DNA of 64,000 nt, taken from Oreocharis arfaki. Taxonomy: Eukaryota > Chordata > Aves > Passeriformes > Paramythiidae. The notes below the pieces were generated by a model. That model was not told the DNA's origin. It did not search any database and was given only the letters and a program-made list of their open reading frames with translations. Positions 1 to 12,402 of this stretch are shown one piece after another; within the stretch, counting starts at the first letter, position 1; each line of letters opens with the position of its first letter. The stretch is taken from positions 62,001 through 126,000 of the forward strand of contig VZRR01010329.1 of the NCBI GenBank assembly GCA_013398015.1, in the 5' to 3' direction. Made by a program: the position numbers and the translations under genes.

Positions 1-3000
1 CAGCTGTATTTATGTACTAAATGCAGGGAGGGTTATAGTGAAAAGTAGTTCTATCATGCGTGAGAGTGACTAGTCCAGCATGAACAAAAAATTTCAGGCT
101 ATATTCACAAAACTGTGGGTTTGATGCTTCAGTTCTCAGTTTTATCCTTAAAAACCATTTTACGCAATCATCTCTTTTCATAAGCAAGAGGCTAGTTCAA
201 ATCACTTCTCCAGTGAGCAACTTGAACTTTAACATTTTTAAAAAAGATAAATTACAGATTAATCCAGCTAACAAAAAAATAAGTGTTATAGCTACCATTA
301 CACCATCACAACCTATAAACATAGCATCAATGTAGTTCTGAGAAGTACTAAATTTTTGTACTTGAAATTTTTTTTTGTAAAATTTGGGATTCTATTAATT
401 TCTTGCCCGTATAATAGATTACTTAGTAGACCTGAATGATTAGCAAATTCATCCAAATTAAAACAAGTTGGTTCAAATTTTATCATGAATGCATATACAT
501 AGACAACATTAAACATCGTGACTTCAGTAGTTCTAATCCAGACATAAAATATATAAAAAAGGCGTCTGCTGAAGAGGCATCAATGTGTGTCATCTCTGAT
601 GGCAAAATAATTATTAAGCTTTAACTCATCAATACGCCTGACAAGAGTTTAGTATAGAACAGGGTCACTGTAGACATGAAACGACATTTTTTATGATTTT
701 TCCGGTTTCGAAATTCACAGCTATTTTCTACAAAAGGGGTAAATACTTGCAAAGCTTATTTAGAATCCTTCAACATTCTAGTGTTTCCCATAAGCCTTCT
801 CTGACATTTGACCTACCTCTCACAGGTCAGGACATTTTATCTGAGTTAGGAATAATTGCAACTGACAGCGGCTCATAGTTTTTTTTTTTCCCTAGTCTTA
901 GTTATAGAGAAAGAAGAACAGAGACAACAGATTAGAGGATTGTTCAGCAATCCAATTTGCAGCCTATTAGAGTCTTGAGCAATCTTTTGTTCCTGATGGA
1001 TGGGCTCATTTATAAGTTTATCTCACAGAAACTTTGGTCACAAGGAAACTCATGTGACAAGAAACTTGATAAACAATTCTTAAAGAATTATTGTCAGTAA
1101 TCCCTTCCATGGAATCTGATGCATTATCAGAGTATTCAGTACCAAGGAATAATGCTGGTACTTTTGCAAGTAGACATTTTCTAAATTACTTTAAAAAGAC
1201 ATTGAACTGCTTTGAAGACTTTCAGTATACCTGTTTTCTTCATGAGGGGTTAGTCTCATCTTCAGATGGGTCCCATCACTGTCAATTTAAAATTTATAGT
1301 AGATACAAGCTGATTCACTGTCCAATTACCTCTTATAGCCAGAGTTTAGCATTACAATTAAGTATGGCCCACATCAAAATGAATTCACAAGGCCTAGGCA
1401 TTAAATTAGAAAAATGTGTTGTAACAAAAGTTCTCAGTAGTTCTTTAGTCCAGAATAGGTCTCCTTTCTGGGAGAATTTTTCTTTTAGTTATTTCTTATT
1501 TAGGTACTTATATTTGTCCTTAGAAATAGCAGTTGGCTTCTTAGTAGTTCAGCATCTTCTAATTCTTGATGATTTTCTTCTAACAGAATTCCTTCATCAT
1601 TAGATGAAGACATTTAAACAGCATGAGCCACCTCTCAACAGCTATCCTGCATAATTCCCAAATACTTCATTTTCTTGAAGAGGAAACTTTCCCCAATCTA
1701 TTGTAGAAGATTCTGTTTAAACTATACAAATGTGTAATTGCACGAGGGCCTCTCCAGCACCATTGTCCTGCCTCTCACAGAACTAGTGCAGTAGCTGTGG
1801 GGTAGCCACCTCACTCTCTCTCTTCCAAACTCAGTTTTAGTAACGCTTAACTATCCCACTCAGCCCAGAGAGAAGGCAAGTTCCAGTCCTTTCAAAATTT
1901 CCCAGAGGGGCAGAGCCAAGTACAAGTCCTTCCCCCCACCCTGCCTGCTAAGTTTCTTCTTCTCCCATCCCAAAGGGTTGGATTAACTCTGTGGCAGAGA
2001 GGGCAGGTTGTTTGCACAGCCCTTTACACCACTCTGAGGTGAGGCTGTCAGCTGAAGGGTTGGGGAAAATCAAAATGAACTGAATCATCAGCCCTAATAA
2101 AAACTCCATACCAGGAAAAGACTTGGTTGGAATGTGTTGATGTGAGAATGGGGAGGGAGGATGAGATGGGACACGTGCTTGCTTTGGGAAGAGGGTCTCT
2201 CTCAGCTTTTGCAAAGCAACCAGATCTTCTGGAAACAGAGAAGCCCTGCTGTCTGGCAACATTGCCATTGCTTCTGTCCTATGATTTAAAATTAAAAAAT
2301 AAAACTTTGCTTTTCTTAAGAGGGTCATACTGTAGGAAAACCGCCTAAAAGACTGAACATTTATTATAACAGGTATTATCATGCGAGAGTCTGTGTCTCT
2401 GTTACTCAAATAGATAAGAAAAGCTTTGTCCCACTAACATCATCACCAGCCTCAGTCATCAGGGCACACTGGCAACAATAACTGTCGAGAAAAGCACAGA
2501 AGTTACAGCAAACTCAATTAGGAGATTGTCTTCAGCCTGAAGCCTGGATTTCCACTGCTGTGGAAGTGCTACACATGTACCTGTGTCTTCCATCTCATTG
2601 CACCCACCCCATGTGTGTGCAGGTTTTACGTAGCTTTTCATGCTCTGGCCTTCAGTCACAGCCCAGGAAAAAGTAGGTAAGTGTGGGATGGCATGAGTTT
2701 GGTTTTGTCAACATAATCACTGATCACTGAAGAAAAGACAGTTTTGAGCTTGTGTAAAAAAGGTAGCTGGTTTTGAATCCCCTTGCCAAGACAAAAATGT
2801 AGACTTATAGCCTTAGTTGAGAAAGTGGCAGAGGTAGGTTTTGTTTTGGTTTTCAGCCATTACTCTTTTTGTCTCTAGATAAAACCCAGGTTAACTCTGT
2901 GGCTGCTTTAAAGCTCCCACTTAAGCATCAAAATTATTAATTCCAACCAAAAATAATGAATAAAATGACCCCATTAATTAGAGACAACAGAGTTTTCAGC

Positions 3001-3589
3001 TGAAAATCTCACTTTGAAGCCACACAATTACTGAAAAATGACATAGGGCAACTAGAAAAAGAATATTTTGTAGTGTTTTTCTTAGAAGGAGAAAATTATT
3101 TAGCTATGGTGTGAATTAAACAAAAGCAAATCAGATTGTAAGATGCAGTAGAAATAACATTTTCAATTACTGTTCCACTATTATTCTGTAAAATCCCATC
3201 TTTCATGGATACACTCTTTGTGTCTAAATTGTATAGAATAAAATACATAGTAGCATTGTAAGACAGGTCTAAAAAAAGAAAAAGTAATTTCAGTTTGACA
3301 CTAAGATAGTTTCTTATGATTGTAACAATGCTAACATCATTTAAAATGTTCTCAACACTGATTACTGAACTATTTCTAATATCAGAACTATAGTTTTAAC
3401 TGTACATGCAGTTTTATGTTCCTTAATACATTTACTATGTCATTTCACCATAGCCCTCACTAAATTTGATTAACAAGATATGTGACCAGTTATTAAAAGT
3501 GAAAGTGTTCGTTAAATGGCAGCAAAATAACTGTGACTGAAGATCTGATGAAGGACCATAAGGAAACAAAACCAGAACAATTCATAAGT
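1..3589. other. Unique non-coding DNA with one long unassigned open frame
   Basis: No gene or repeat family is recognised here. A 170-codon + strand frame lies at 1091-1603 and is listed separately. 1740-2280 is more GC-rich than its surroundings and has overlapping open frames on both strands (153 codons on -, 1948-2409; 73 codons on +, 2127-2348), as expected for locally GC-rich DNA. 2875-3015 is AT-rich with several ATTAATT-type cores. A T11 run lies at about 879-889. Confidence 0.6.
1091..1603 (+). other. Unassigned 170-codon open frame, coding status doubtful
   Basis: This is the longest intact ATG-to-stop frame in the window outside repeats. The predicted product has no recognisable domain, signal peptide or catalytic motif. 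It has a hydrophobic, aromatic-rich C-terminal third (about residues 125-165) that could span a membrane. No promoter, splice context or Kozak match stands out. The opposite strand also reads as short acidic, protein-like stretches (a piece beginning SSNDEGILLEENHQELED around 1500-1600), with a T11 run at 879-889 that would be poly(A) on that strand. The + frame could therefore be the antisense shadow of a decayed retrocopy, or chance. I do not recognise a parent gene. Confidence 0.2.
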
Positions 3590-3925
3590 CTGTAGTCTTG
3601 GGCTCAGTTTCGGCCGGACCAGTCCAATTGGTGGAACCTCAGGTGTTAACTAACCAGGTGGCCTTTGCTAGATGCTGCTCCCAATTTCTGAAAGCTCCCC
3701 CACCCTGTGCCTTCAAGGTAGTTTTTAACACTCCATTGCACCGCTCCACTTTGCCTGCCGCTGGGGCATGATAAGGGATAGGGTACACCCATTCAATGCC
3801 ATGTTCCCTAGCCCACTGTTGATAAGTCTATTCTTGAAATGAGTCTCATTGTTCTATTTATTGAATTTTACTCATTCATACTATCAAGTGAATATAAGGA
3901 AAGCCATACTCACTTTCCATGTATT
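3590..3925 (-). mobile_element. Endogenous retrovirus integrase remnant
   Basis: On the - strand one frame reads WAREHGIEW, then YHAPAAGKVERCNG, then a lysine-rich stretch. This matches the C-terminal half of a retroviral integrase core, where the glutamate of the ER-NG motif is the third acid of the DDE triad. Just upstream, in other frames, are an ETHF-like piece and a YGFP-like piece, so the reading frame is broken near 3825. An in-frame stop follows at 3639-3641. No LTR, primer-binding site, gag or env is visible next to it. The motif has both GKVER, seen in class I elements, and ERCNG, nearer to ERV-L, so the class is left open. It is clearly inactive; the boundary beyond about 3900 is uncertain. 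Confidence 0.8.
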
Positions 3926-6849
3926 CTACTGGGGGGAAGGTTTAATATCACTGTTAGCCCAGTAGGATATGAATACCTTAGTAATCTCAGAAGTAACTCT
4001 ATTTCTTTCTGGCCCTCACCAGGTGAGAAATTACTTGGCTTTTTTAATCTACTGTATGACTGAAGTAGATTTTCTTTGTAGTATTGAAGTTTTTGCTTCT
4101 CTGATGATGTGTAGAAATGAACTCAATGCTGGAATTCAGCACAATCTACATATTCTTGGTAGCACCCACTGAGGCTGGTAATTTCCTTCTCCAAGGGATG
4201 ACAGGTGTTGATGATGATCACACTCAAGACAGGTGTGCTAGCTTAGGTAGCTGAAGTCGTTTCCATGGAGACCTTTGGAAATCACAGTTAAAGCTTTAAA
4301 CATGAGCATATTGCATGCAGAGCAAAACCAAGCAAGCCATCTAAGCTGGGCAGTAGGGACAGCTAAGAATACTTGGGCAAGTTCCTAGACTGCTCTCCTA
4401 GCACACTTAGGTAGCTAACTGTGGAAGAAAGAAGCTAACTCCTCAGAGGATTTACAGCTGTGCATCCTCCTTTACAAGCTGACAGCAAGGATATTTCAGG
4501 CATTTGCCTTCCCAGAGGCCAGCATACAGAGCAATTACAGCACATGTGCAAGGCACAGGTCCCCACCTTCTCCCCTGCCAGAAGTCAGATTTGAAGCAAG
4601 AGTCACCCTTCCGTAATTACTACACTAATGCCTTAGCTAATTTTCAGGTTCTTGTTGTGAATCTGCTCTTTTTTACAGAAACTGAGGTCTCCCAGCAGAC
4701 TGTCTACAGCACCAAGGTAGCTTTACTTTTCCTTTTTCTCAAACCCACAAAAGTCCAGGAGAACTTTGGAATTCTGAATCCAATTCACTGCTGTTCAGTC
4801 ACCAAACTTTTTAGTAACTTGCCAATTTCTACCTTAACAGCACTTAAAACTTTACTTCCTCCTACTGGGAGGCAGAACTTGTTGCTCTAACGAGCTATAA
4901 ACTTTCAGATTTCTAGTCTGTGTTTTTTCCTGTTTTCTATTTACACTTGGTTGTTCATGTGTCAATAGTGTCTGATTCACTGCCCAGCATATTTATACTT
5001 GGCCACCCAATGCCTTCTTAGTCCCTGTTCTGTTAGGTCAACAATGTTGTCTTTCAGATGAGCACAAGTAGGGTTAAAACAAATGGAAATTTTTCCTCTT
5101 CCTCGTTTATTAAAAGCAAAGTAATAATTCCCTTCCTTTTTCCTGTTCCCACAGCTCCCCCTCCCGTTTCCATTTGCTCAGGCCATTGGGAAAAGGCAAC
5201 AGCACCTGAAGCAAGCTCCCTTTCCCTGCCGCAGTATGGGAGCCAGTGTGAAATGCAATCTGTCAGTATGTGGTCAGTTTAATGATGCTAAAATTCAATT
5301 AGGCTCATAGGCAGGTGAGAAGCAAAGACACCAGGCCAAACCCAGCCCTTTTTTTTCATCTGTGAAACCATCAGGCTAAATTGTTTTCCCACATATATAA
5401 ATATTACTCTGGCTGAGAGTTTGCATTGGTAGGAGAGCAGATTCACCCTCTGACCCAGCTATGTAGGCTCTCACACCTCTTGCAATTATCTCACATCCGT
5501 TCAAAAGCGAATTGACCTATACATGGGTGAAGGTCTCTGCCAGCTGACGTATTCCCCCAGGAAGAACGTCATATCATCCCATCTCATCCATCTCCCCTGT
5601 GTGAGACACAGGGGCAGGGATGCTTTTATTGTAAAATCTGGTGAGCGCCGTGATCTTTAAATTTAGCCTTTACTGTAAAGCCTAAAAATTCTAAGAAGTT
5701 GCAAAATGTGTCGATGACTTCAATGTTTAATGCCACAATTTTAAAAGCCATGTATGTTTGCAAGTAGCAAGAACTAGAAGGAAAAAAAAAATTGAAAAAT
5801 CTCAATCTAATGGATATTTTAAATGTTATGCTTTTATGTGTTGCAAATGTACAGTTTTTAAGTGATTGATGTAAAAACATACACTTATAACGTTTGCCTC
5901 CAATCCTTACAAGTGGATTTTTGTACCTGTAAGCAAATACGGAGTCACTTCATAGCCTGTGAGTTTCGTGCTTTTTACATGCAGCTGTTTATCACAGTTT
6001 TTCATGTCATAGATGTTCTAGAAATAATTTGTATTACTAGATATAAAGACCTGTAAGAACGCAATTGCATTTCCCTTCTACAGCTCTTCTGCAAATCAGA
6101 ATCTAAGTATCTATCAACTTGAAAATTCAAACCTAATTTATTAATTTATAAATTATTAGAGAACCCTGATGTGCTGCGGACAAAAAAAAATGGGGAGAGA
6201 AAGGAATTGAATAAATAAAAGAGTCTAACTCAGGTGCAGACCTCCTCTTATTAACAAACCTCCATCAACCACAATTTCTAAAACTGAGAGCACTTCCCTG
6301 TTGCAATATGTCTGGAACCATAGTGATTTCTGACAAGTTGAAGAGGACACTAGGAGAACTAGCATCCAATTCAGTAACAAACATATTAGAATATACAATA
6401 TTTTTCCTTTTGTAAATATCAGCAGTCCAGACTATCACTTAAATGACATGCATCCCTACACACATTACTATACCATTTTTCTCCTTTGGGCCTCTGTGTT
6501 TGTTTTTTTTAAAAGTTATTCTGATGAGCAAAAATTGTTTACTTAAATCAATACCACATGTATGACAATGAGCAAGTGATCAGGAATAAAATTTCAATGT
6601 TTTCTGCTCTTATAGTTTAACTCTCTCATCCCCATTCCACAGATGCATTCTGCAATCTACAACCGCCACACACTGCCAACATTGTTACGTTATCAGACAT
6701 TGCAGCATCTACACCAAGCTACTCAACTGGCCCATATTTCTCTTTATTATTTTCTTGGTCCTCACACATCTCATTAAGTTTCAACAACACATTTCCTCTA
6801 GCCTGCCCCACCTACCTTTTTCAGTACGCACTGCTGGCCAACACTGCGC
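3926..6849. other. Unique non-coding DNA
   Basis: No gene is recognised. The stretch next to the integrase remnant (to about 4200) may be further decayed retroviral sequence but has no readable motif. A 128-codon frame at 4504-4890 has no domain and is about as long as chance allows. A perfect 9-bp hairpin lies at 5594-5614. The rest is AT-rich unique sequence. Confidence 0.6.
5594..5614. other. Perfect 9-bp inverted repeat with 3-nt loop
   Basis: Arms cccctgtgt and acacagggg flank a gag loop. The stem is GC-containing and perfect. No T-run follows and no gene is near, so it is recorded only as a structural feature. Confidence 0.85.
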
Positions 6850-7590
6850 GTGATAAATACGATGGATCAGCTGCATTAGTGGACAAAGAAAGGCCTAAAG
6901 ATGCCATTTACTTGGACTTCTATAAGGCCTTTGACAGGTACCCATGATATCCTTCTCTCTCAACTGAAGAGGGCTGGATTTGAGGGGTGGACTCTTTGGT
7001 GGATGAGGAATAGATTTGACAGCAAGAGAATAGTAGTCAATGGTTCGGTGTCCTGACAGACATCAGTGACAAGAGGTGTCCCTCAGGAATCTGTATTGGA
7101 ACTCGTGTTTAATATCTTCATTAATGACATTAACGAAGGCATCAAGCGTGCCCTCAGCAAATCTGCATGACAGCACGCTGGGTAGTGTGACTGACGCTCC
7201 TAAAGGATGGGATGCCATCCAGAGGGACCTGGATAAGCTCAAGAAGTGGCCCATGGGAATCTCATGATGTTTAATAGGACCAAGAACAAGGTGTTGCACC
7301 TGGGTTGGGGAAACCCCGGATATCAGTCCAAGGCTAGGGGATGAACAGATCCAGAGCAGCCCTGCCGAGAAGGATTTGGGGGTGCTGGTGGGTGAGAGGC
7401 TGGACCTGACCCGGACATGTGCCCTTGCAGCCCAGAAAGCCAAACGTGTCCTGGGCTGCACTAAAAGTAGTACGGGCCAGCAGGGTGAGGGAGAGGATTC
7501 TGCACCTCTGCTCTGCCCTGGTGAGACCCCACCTGGATGTACCCAGGTCTCAGGTCCTCAGCAAAAACAGGGATTACACACTAGGAGTGG
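6850..7590 (+). mobile_element. CR1 LINE fragment, reverse-transcriptase region
   Basis: Frame-broken pieces follow the order of the CR1 ORF2 reverse transcriptase. First comes a YLDFYKAFD motif near 6911, then a region corresponding to the strand-switch and FADD-containing part, then GWDAIQRDLDKLKKW near 7208-7246, then DLGVLVGERLD near 7375, CALAAQKAKRVLGC near 7421-7462, and a degraded LVRPHLD-like end near 7520. Stops and frameshifts run throughout, and the catalytic aspartate pair is not in a readable frame. Both the 5' part of the element and the 3' UTR are missing, so this is an internal fragment. The short open frames at 7063-7715 on both strands are shadows of it. Confidence 0.9.
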
Positions 7591-10500
7591 GATTCATCTC
7601 ATCTAGAAGCAGAGAGGCTACTAAGAAATTATTCTGTTCTGGTTTCCTAGGTCCTGCATACAGTCAAGAGGGAGAGGCAGGAACATCCATCAAAACATTC
7701 AACTCAGATGACTAATTGCCTCAGACAGACAGGATCTGTGTCCGCTACCTGTAAGAAACAACTGCCCTAGGGAAAGTGCACAGGTGACTGATATCAGGAC
7801 ATGAATCCTATGCCACGGCAGAAGTTTCCTCAAGGCATTGTGAGTCTAGTGTAACTAACTGCTATTGAAATCAGTGGACAGACACAAAGACTAAATGTAT
7901 ATTTAGCTAAAATAAAGCAGAAGTTATAAAATTATAACAGCAAATATTGGGAAATGTTGCTCCAGTACTACTATATTGTTTCAATAAAATCTTTGCTTTA
8001 CTTGGAAATGCATCTAATGCATCCTATTAGAGAATAAACAATCACAGAAATGTAAAAGACCCTAGATGTAGGGTGCAGAAATGTAGACTACAGAATTTTT
8101 TTCTTTTTCCATTTAAACCACTTAACACACATGTATCACAAACAAAAAGCACTTACACACTGCCAACCTTCCAGATGTTCTTGGCTTCCTTTGTGGGCTA
8201 TACTATTTGCTAAAAAGACTTCTTGTTCAAGAAAAGCCTTTGGCATACTTAGTTCACAAAACTTCACTGTTCAAAGGGTTTCTCCCCTGTCTAATGAATA
8301 CTAAGTACAAATGAATAAATTAATTTCTTTCATAAATAAATAGAGCTTGCAAGTAGCAATCACAAATCTAAATGTTAAAATACAGAAAGGTTTTTGTGGT
8401 CACAGGGCAATACTTCTAGGTTAAGGCCTGACATTAAATCTCCATCAGAGTTTACTACTTCAGGCTCATTGTATGTCAATAAAGAGAAAATAAATAACAT
8501 TTTACTTCCCAGGTTAAGTAGAATTCATGAAGCTGAAGCAATACTAATAGCTTATTCTCTCAAAAATAATTTTTTGCAACGAGAAAGAAAAGGAATGCAA
8601 AACAGATAGAAAAGACCTTTTGATAATCATCTGTCAGTAGCTACACATCCAATCCCTAAAAAATGGGAACCCATATAACAAAGATTTCTTCCTACATGTT
8701 TGTATACTCTAAGACACCTTTTGACTCCAGTTTCCACCTCAGAATATCATATTGCAGATGCCCAGGGAACAGTTGTGAAGCAGGGGAGGAAGCAGTTCTC
8801 AACCTGGTAAAAGCCATTTAACTTAATGTCATTTCAAGCAAAATTTAGACAGCCAAAAGGAAAGATTTGTTTCAATGAGACAAGAAAGCTGGCAGTCCCA
8901 TCAGAAGATCAGCATATAAATGCCAGCAGCATTTCTATGGTCTCAGATTTTTTGCACTGCCAGACTAAGAAGCTGCTGGTTTAAAACTGTCTCTGCTGAT
9001 TTAAAACTCTTTGATTTAAAACTACCCTATCCATCATAGGAAGGATTCAGCAGCGTCAGCAGCATCAGAGCATTTGGCACACATAATGCCCACCAATCCA
9101 GCCTGAAGGATTGGGAAGTAGTCATTACATAATCAGCAAGATATTTTTAAAAAAAAATATGGGTAGAGAAAAGTACAGAAATATTGAGGAGTATTTATAT
9201 TTTCCCTCTTATAGAGTGCCCAAGTGGGAACCAGAAACTGAAAATCATGAGAGAGAAATCATTGCCAGCTTTTCTGACAGTGACATATGTACAGTTCAGC
9301 AATCTCATACTCTCAGAGAAATGGACATAGGATTGACAAGTGACTGGCAGAAATATCTCTGGAATAATTGTGGAAGAGTAGTATAACAGGCATCAAGGAA
9401 TGATGTATTGCAGAGTGCTACTTAAAAAAATAAGAAGGTTCCAGTATTGCAAAACTTCATCCCAAATCTGCAGCAAGGTAAGTAATTTTAAGCGGTTTCC
9501 ATAATGGGCAACAATTTCAGATCCTAGACTCAGAGATTTTAAGGCCTCTTGAAATCAGTCTTAATGGACTGTTCTCATCATCTCCTCTGCTTGCCTGCGC
9601 AGCACAAGCTGTAGCATTCCACCTAATGACAACTTGTAGAATTAAAACATATGTAGCTATTATAACTTCTTTCACACTTGACTTGACGTGCTGTAGGTGT
9701 TTGTAAAGCAACGCGCAATTAGATGAACAGAAAGTGAGGATACAGTCACTAGCAGAGCGTGTAGTAGCCACAGCGCCAAGATTTCCATCAAACAGGGGGA
9801 GTTTAGCTGCTGAATTCTTATGTGTTATTTAATGCATTATTATAAAAACAATGAAAAAAGGCACAATGTTCAACTGCTCATGATGCATGTGACTGAGTCT
9901 TTATATAAAATATAGAGACTAATTTGAAACTCTCTACAGGAAATACGACACATTGTTTTTCCATTCCAGAGGGACTTTTATCTCTTACATATATACACTT
10001 AGGTATGTATCTTCTATCTGTATTGTCTTACAGATGAACTATTTTCATGAAGAAATATAAAAAGTACTACACCAGTAGTAGTAGTAGTAGTAGTACTCTG
10101 CACCATCTAGGATTTTGTCTGCAAACACAAGAGAGACCTCAGAATCTACCAAGTGAAGGAGCATAAAATTAATTTTCCGTAATGATGACGAGAGAAAATG
10201 CATACACTTGGCCCAAAATCAACTGCCTGCCTTTATGCCACGTAAGTATTTTATTACTTGAGAATAACATCTTTCACATGCAAAACTCCACTTTGAGTCA
10301 CTATACATCACACAGTATTAGTCTTCACATCATTCACCCAGGAAATACAACATGTACAGCCAACAGCAGAAGTGGTATTCTTTCCCCATACTCGATTCAA
10401 TGGAAAAAAAATATTAGGGGTTTCCATGCCGCAGGTGGTTTTTCTCCCCTTTTATTTTTCATTGTCTTTAACTACTAGAAATCAAACAATGGATTTTCAC

Positions 10501-11779
10501 ACGTTAATACATCTGAATAGATGTTTAAGATCTAAAAGCACAGATGGTATTGGAGGTGAGCCAACTTTGAGTCTTATTTTGTAGCTTGAAGCTTTTTTTC
10601 AGCTGATCTGCATTCGGAAGGCACCACTGGGCCCAAGAAGGAAAACACCCAGAGTATTCATGGGCATAGGCAGAGATTCTTGTCTCTGTGTAGGCTGACT
10701 TAAGATCTATGCTGTAGCTTTGCCAGATTTCCAGCATGTGGTTGGTATGCAACAACACATCTGCTCTGACTAAATGGCAGGGAGGGAAATGCATGAAAAT
10801 GGCTACTATTTCAAAATCATGCTCTTCTGGGGCAGAATCAGAAACTGGCTAGAAGAATAGATATGACTTTTAGAGGAAGAATATCCAAGTTAGTGAATTA
10901 ACAGAAAATAATTATCTGAAAAATAAACATCTGAAATGGGTTTACTGTTTGACTTTTCTTGAACTTGTATATGTCAAATGTGAAACATTTTATTAGAGAA
11001 AATTATTTTTCTTTCATAAATACTCTCCTTTTTTTCTATTTAATTTAATTTTCTGAGACCTTTACACTGACAATCCCTTAGCCATAGCTGCTGTGAGTTC
11101 AGCTCTTCCCCAGAGAACATGTAGCACAACCATTAAAAAGATGTGCAAAAGTACTAGAAAATCCCCATTTCTGCTTTGTTACTGTCATGAATTTTCTGAG
11201 AAATTGAATCTGTATAAAATAGTCTTTCTGTGCTCTCCTTATTCTTGTGTAAATTTTCTGCAATTTTCATTTCATTTTTAGTGCCTAGAGGGTCAAATAA
11301 GATTCTTCCACACAAAGGACAGAAATGCAGAAATAGACAACCTTTGTTCTAAAACTATCATAATATTAACTGATAGACTACTAAATATTGTGGGGAAAAA
11401 CGAAAAAAAATCCCAGGGTGCAGGAGTTTATGCTATTTATTAGTTAACATAAAAACCTAGCAAATTAACTAGATGGATCACTTGAAGGCCAGCTGTGTGC
11501 CTGTGTCTTATCCACTAATAAATTATAAACCAATATCATTCACTTTCAAGGATATTGTGATATTAATGAATCTATCTGTAAAAAGGAGACAAAAGGAGGC
11601 ATAGAAATGTTGTAAAGTATGTTAAATTCAACTTCAATCAAAGACTTGGGATATAAATCTTTGTGTCACAGAATGCCCAAAAATCCCACATAAGGGATGT
11701 TGATGTTCCAATGCCGTTGTCTATATAGGAGAAACATGATGGTCCAAACGTTTCCATACATAGAACAGCCTTGCTAATG
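7591..11779. other. Unique non-coding DNA with a trinucleotide array
   Basis: No gene is recognised. Open frames here are 98 codons or fewer and have no domains. Three close copies of tgatttaaaact-like sequence lie at about 8972-9024. The (AGT)n array at 10074-10095 is listed separately. The rest is AT-rich unique sequence. Confidence 0.6.
10074..10095 (+). repeat. (AGT)n microsatellite
   Basis: Seven perfect AGT units in 22 nt. Just to the left is agtactac, the inverse complement of the array's right end (gtagtact), so the array can fold back on its own flank. Confidence 0.95.
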
Positions 11780-12402
11780 AAAAAAGTGTAGCCCAGGTGG
11801 CCAAGAAGGCCAGTGGCATCCTGGCCTGTATCAGGAATAGTGTGACCATCAGGACCAGGGAAGCAATTCTTCCCCTGTACTCAGCACTGGTTAGGCCACA
11901 CCTTGAGTCCTGTGTCCAGTTCTGGGCCTCCCAATCTAGGAAGGATGTTGAACAGCTAGTGCATGTCCAGAAAAGGTAACAAGGCTGGTAATGCATCTGG
12001 AATACAAGTCCTGTGGAGGAGTGGCTGAGAGAGCTAGGGTTGTTAAGCCTGGAGAAAAAGGAAGATCAGGGATGACCTTAGCACTCTCTAAAACTACCTA
12101 AAGGAGGTTGTAGCCACGTGGGGGTCGGCCTCTTCTCTCAGACAACCAGTGACACAACAAGAGGACACAGGGGAAGTTTAGGTTGGAAGTTTAGGTTGGA
12201 CATCAGGAAGTTCTTTACAGAAAGGGTGATTGAGCATTGGAATGGGCTGCTCAGGGAGGTGGTGGAGTCGCTGTCCCTGGAGGTGTTTAAGACTGGATGT
12301 GGCACTCAGTGCCATGGTCTAGTTCGCAAGGTAGGTCATAGGTTGGATTTGATGATCTCAAAGGTCTTTTCCAACCTAGTTGATTCTATGATTCTGTGAT
12401 CA
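11780..12402 (+). mobile_element. CR1 LINE, 5'-truncated, complete 3' end
   Basis: The sequence opens with VAQVAKKASGILACIRNSV at about 11788, then LYSALVRPHLESCVQFWASQ (11876-11936), the C-terminal end of CR1 ORF2 past the reverse-transcriptase core. It continues through a broken region (about 11980-12120) to LDIRKFFTERVIEHWNGLLR (about 12199-12258). The 3' UTR ends in the typical CR1 terminus at 12380-12400 with tgattctatgattctgtgat. A 13-bp tandem duplication of aagtttaggttgg at 12174-12199 breaks the frame. Inactive. Confidence 0.95.

Noticed and set aside
1948..2409. 153-codon - strand frame
   Set aside because: Lies in a locally GC-rich patch where stops are rarer, has an overlapping frame on the other strand, and shows no domain.
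4259..4272. gtttccatggagac as a possible RFX X-box
   Set aside because: It differs at about three positions from the usual GTTGCCATGGCAAC-type site and there is no promoter nearby.
7063..7715. Several open frames on both strands (132, 98 and 76 codons)
   Set aside because: All overlap the CR1 reverse-transcriptase fragment.
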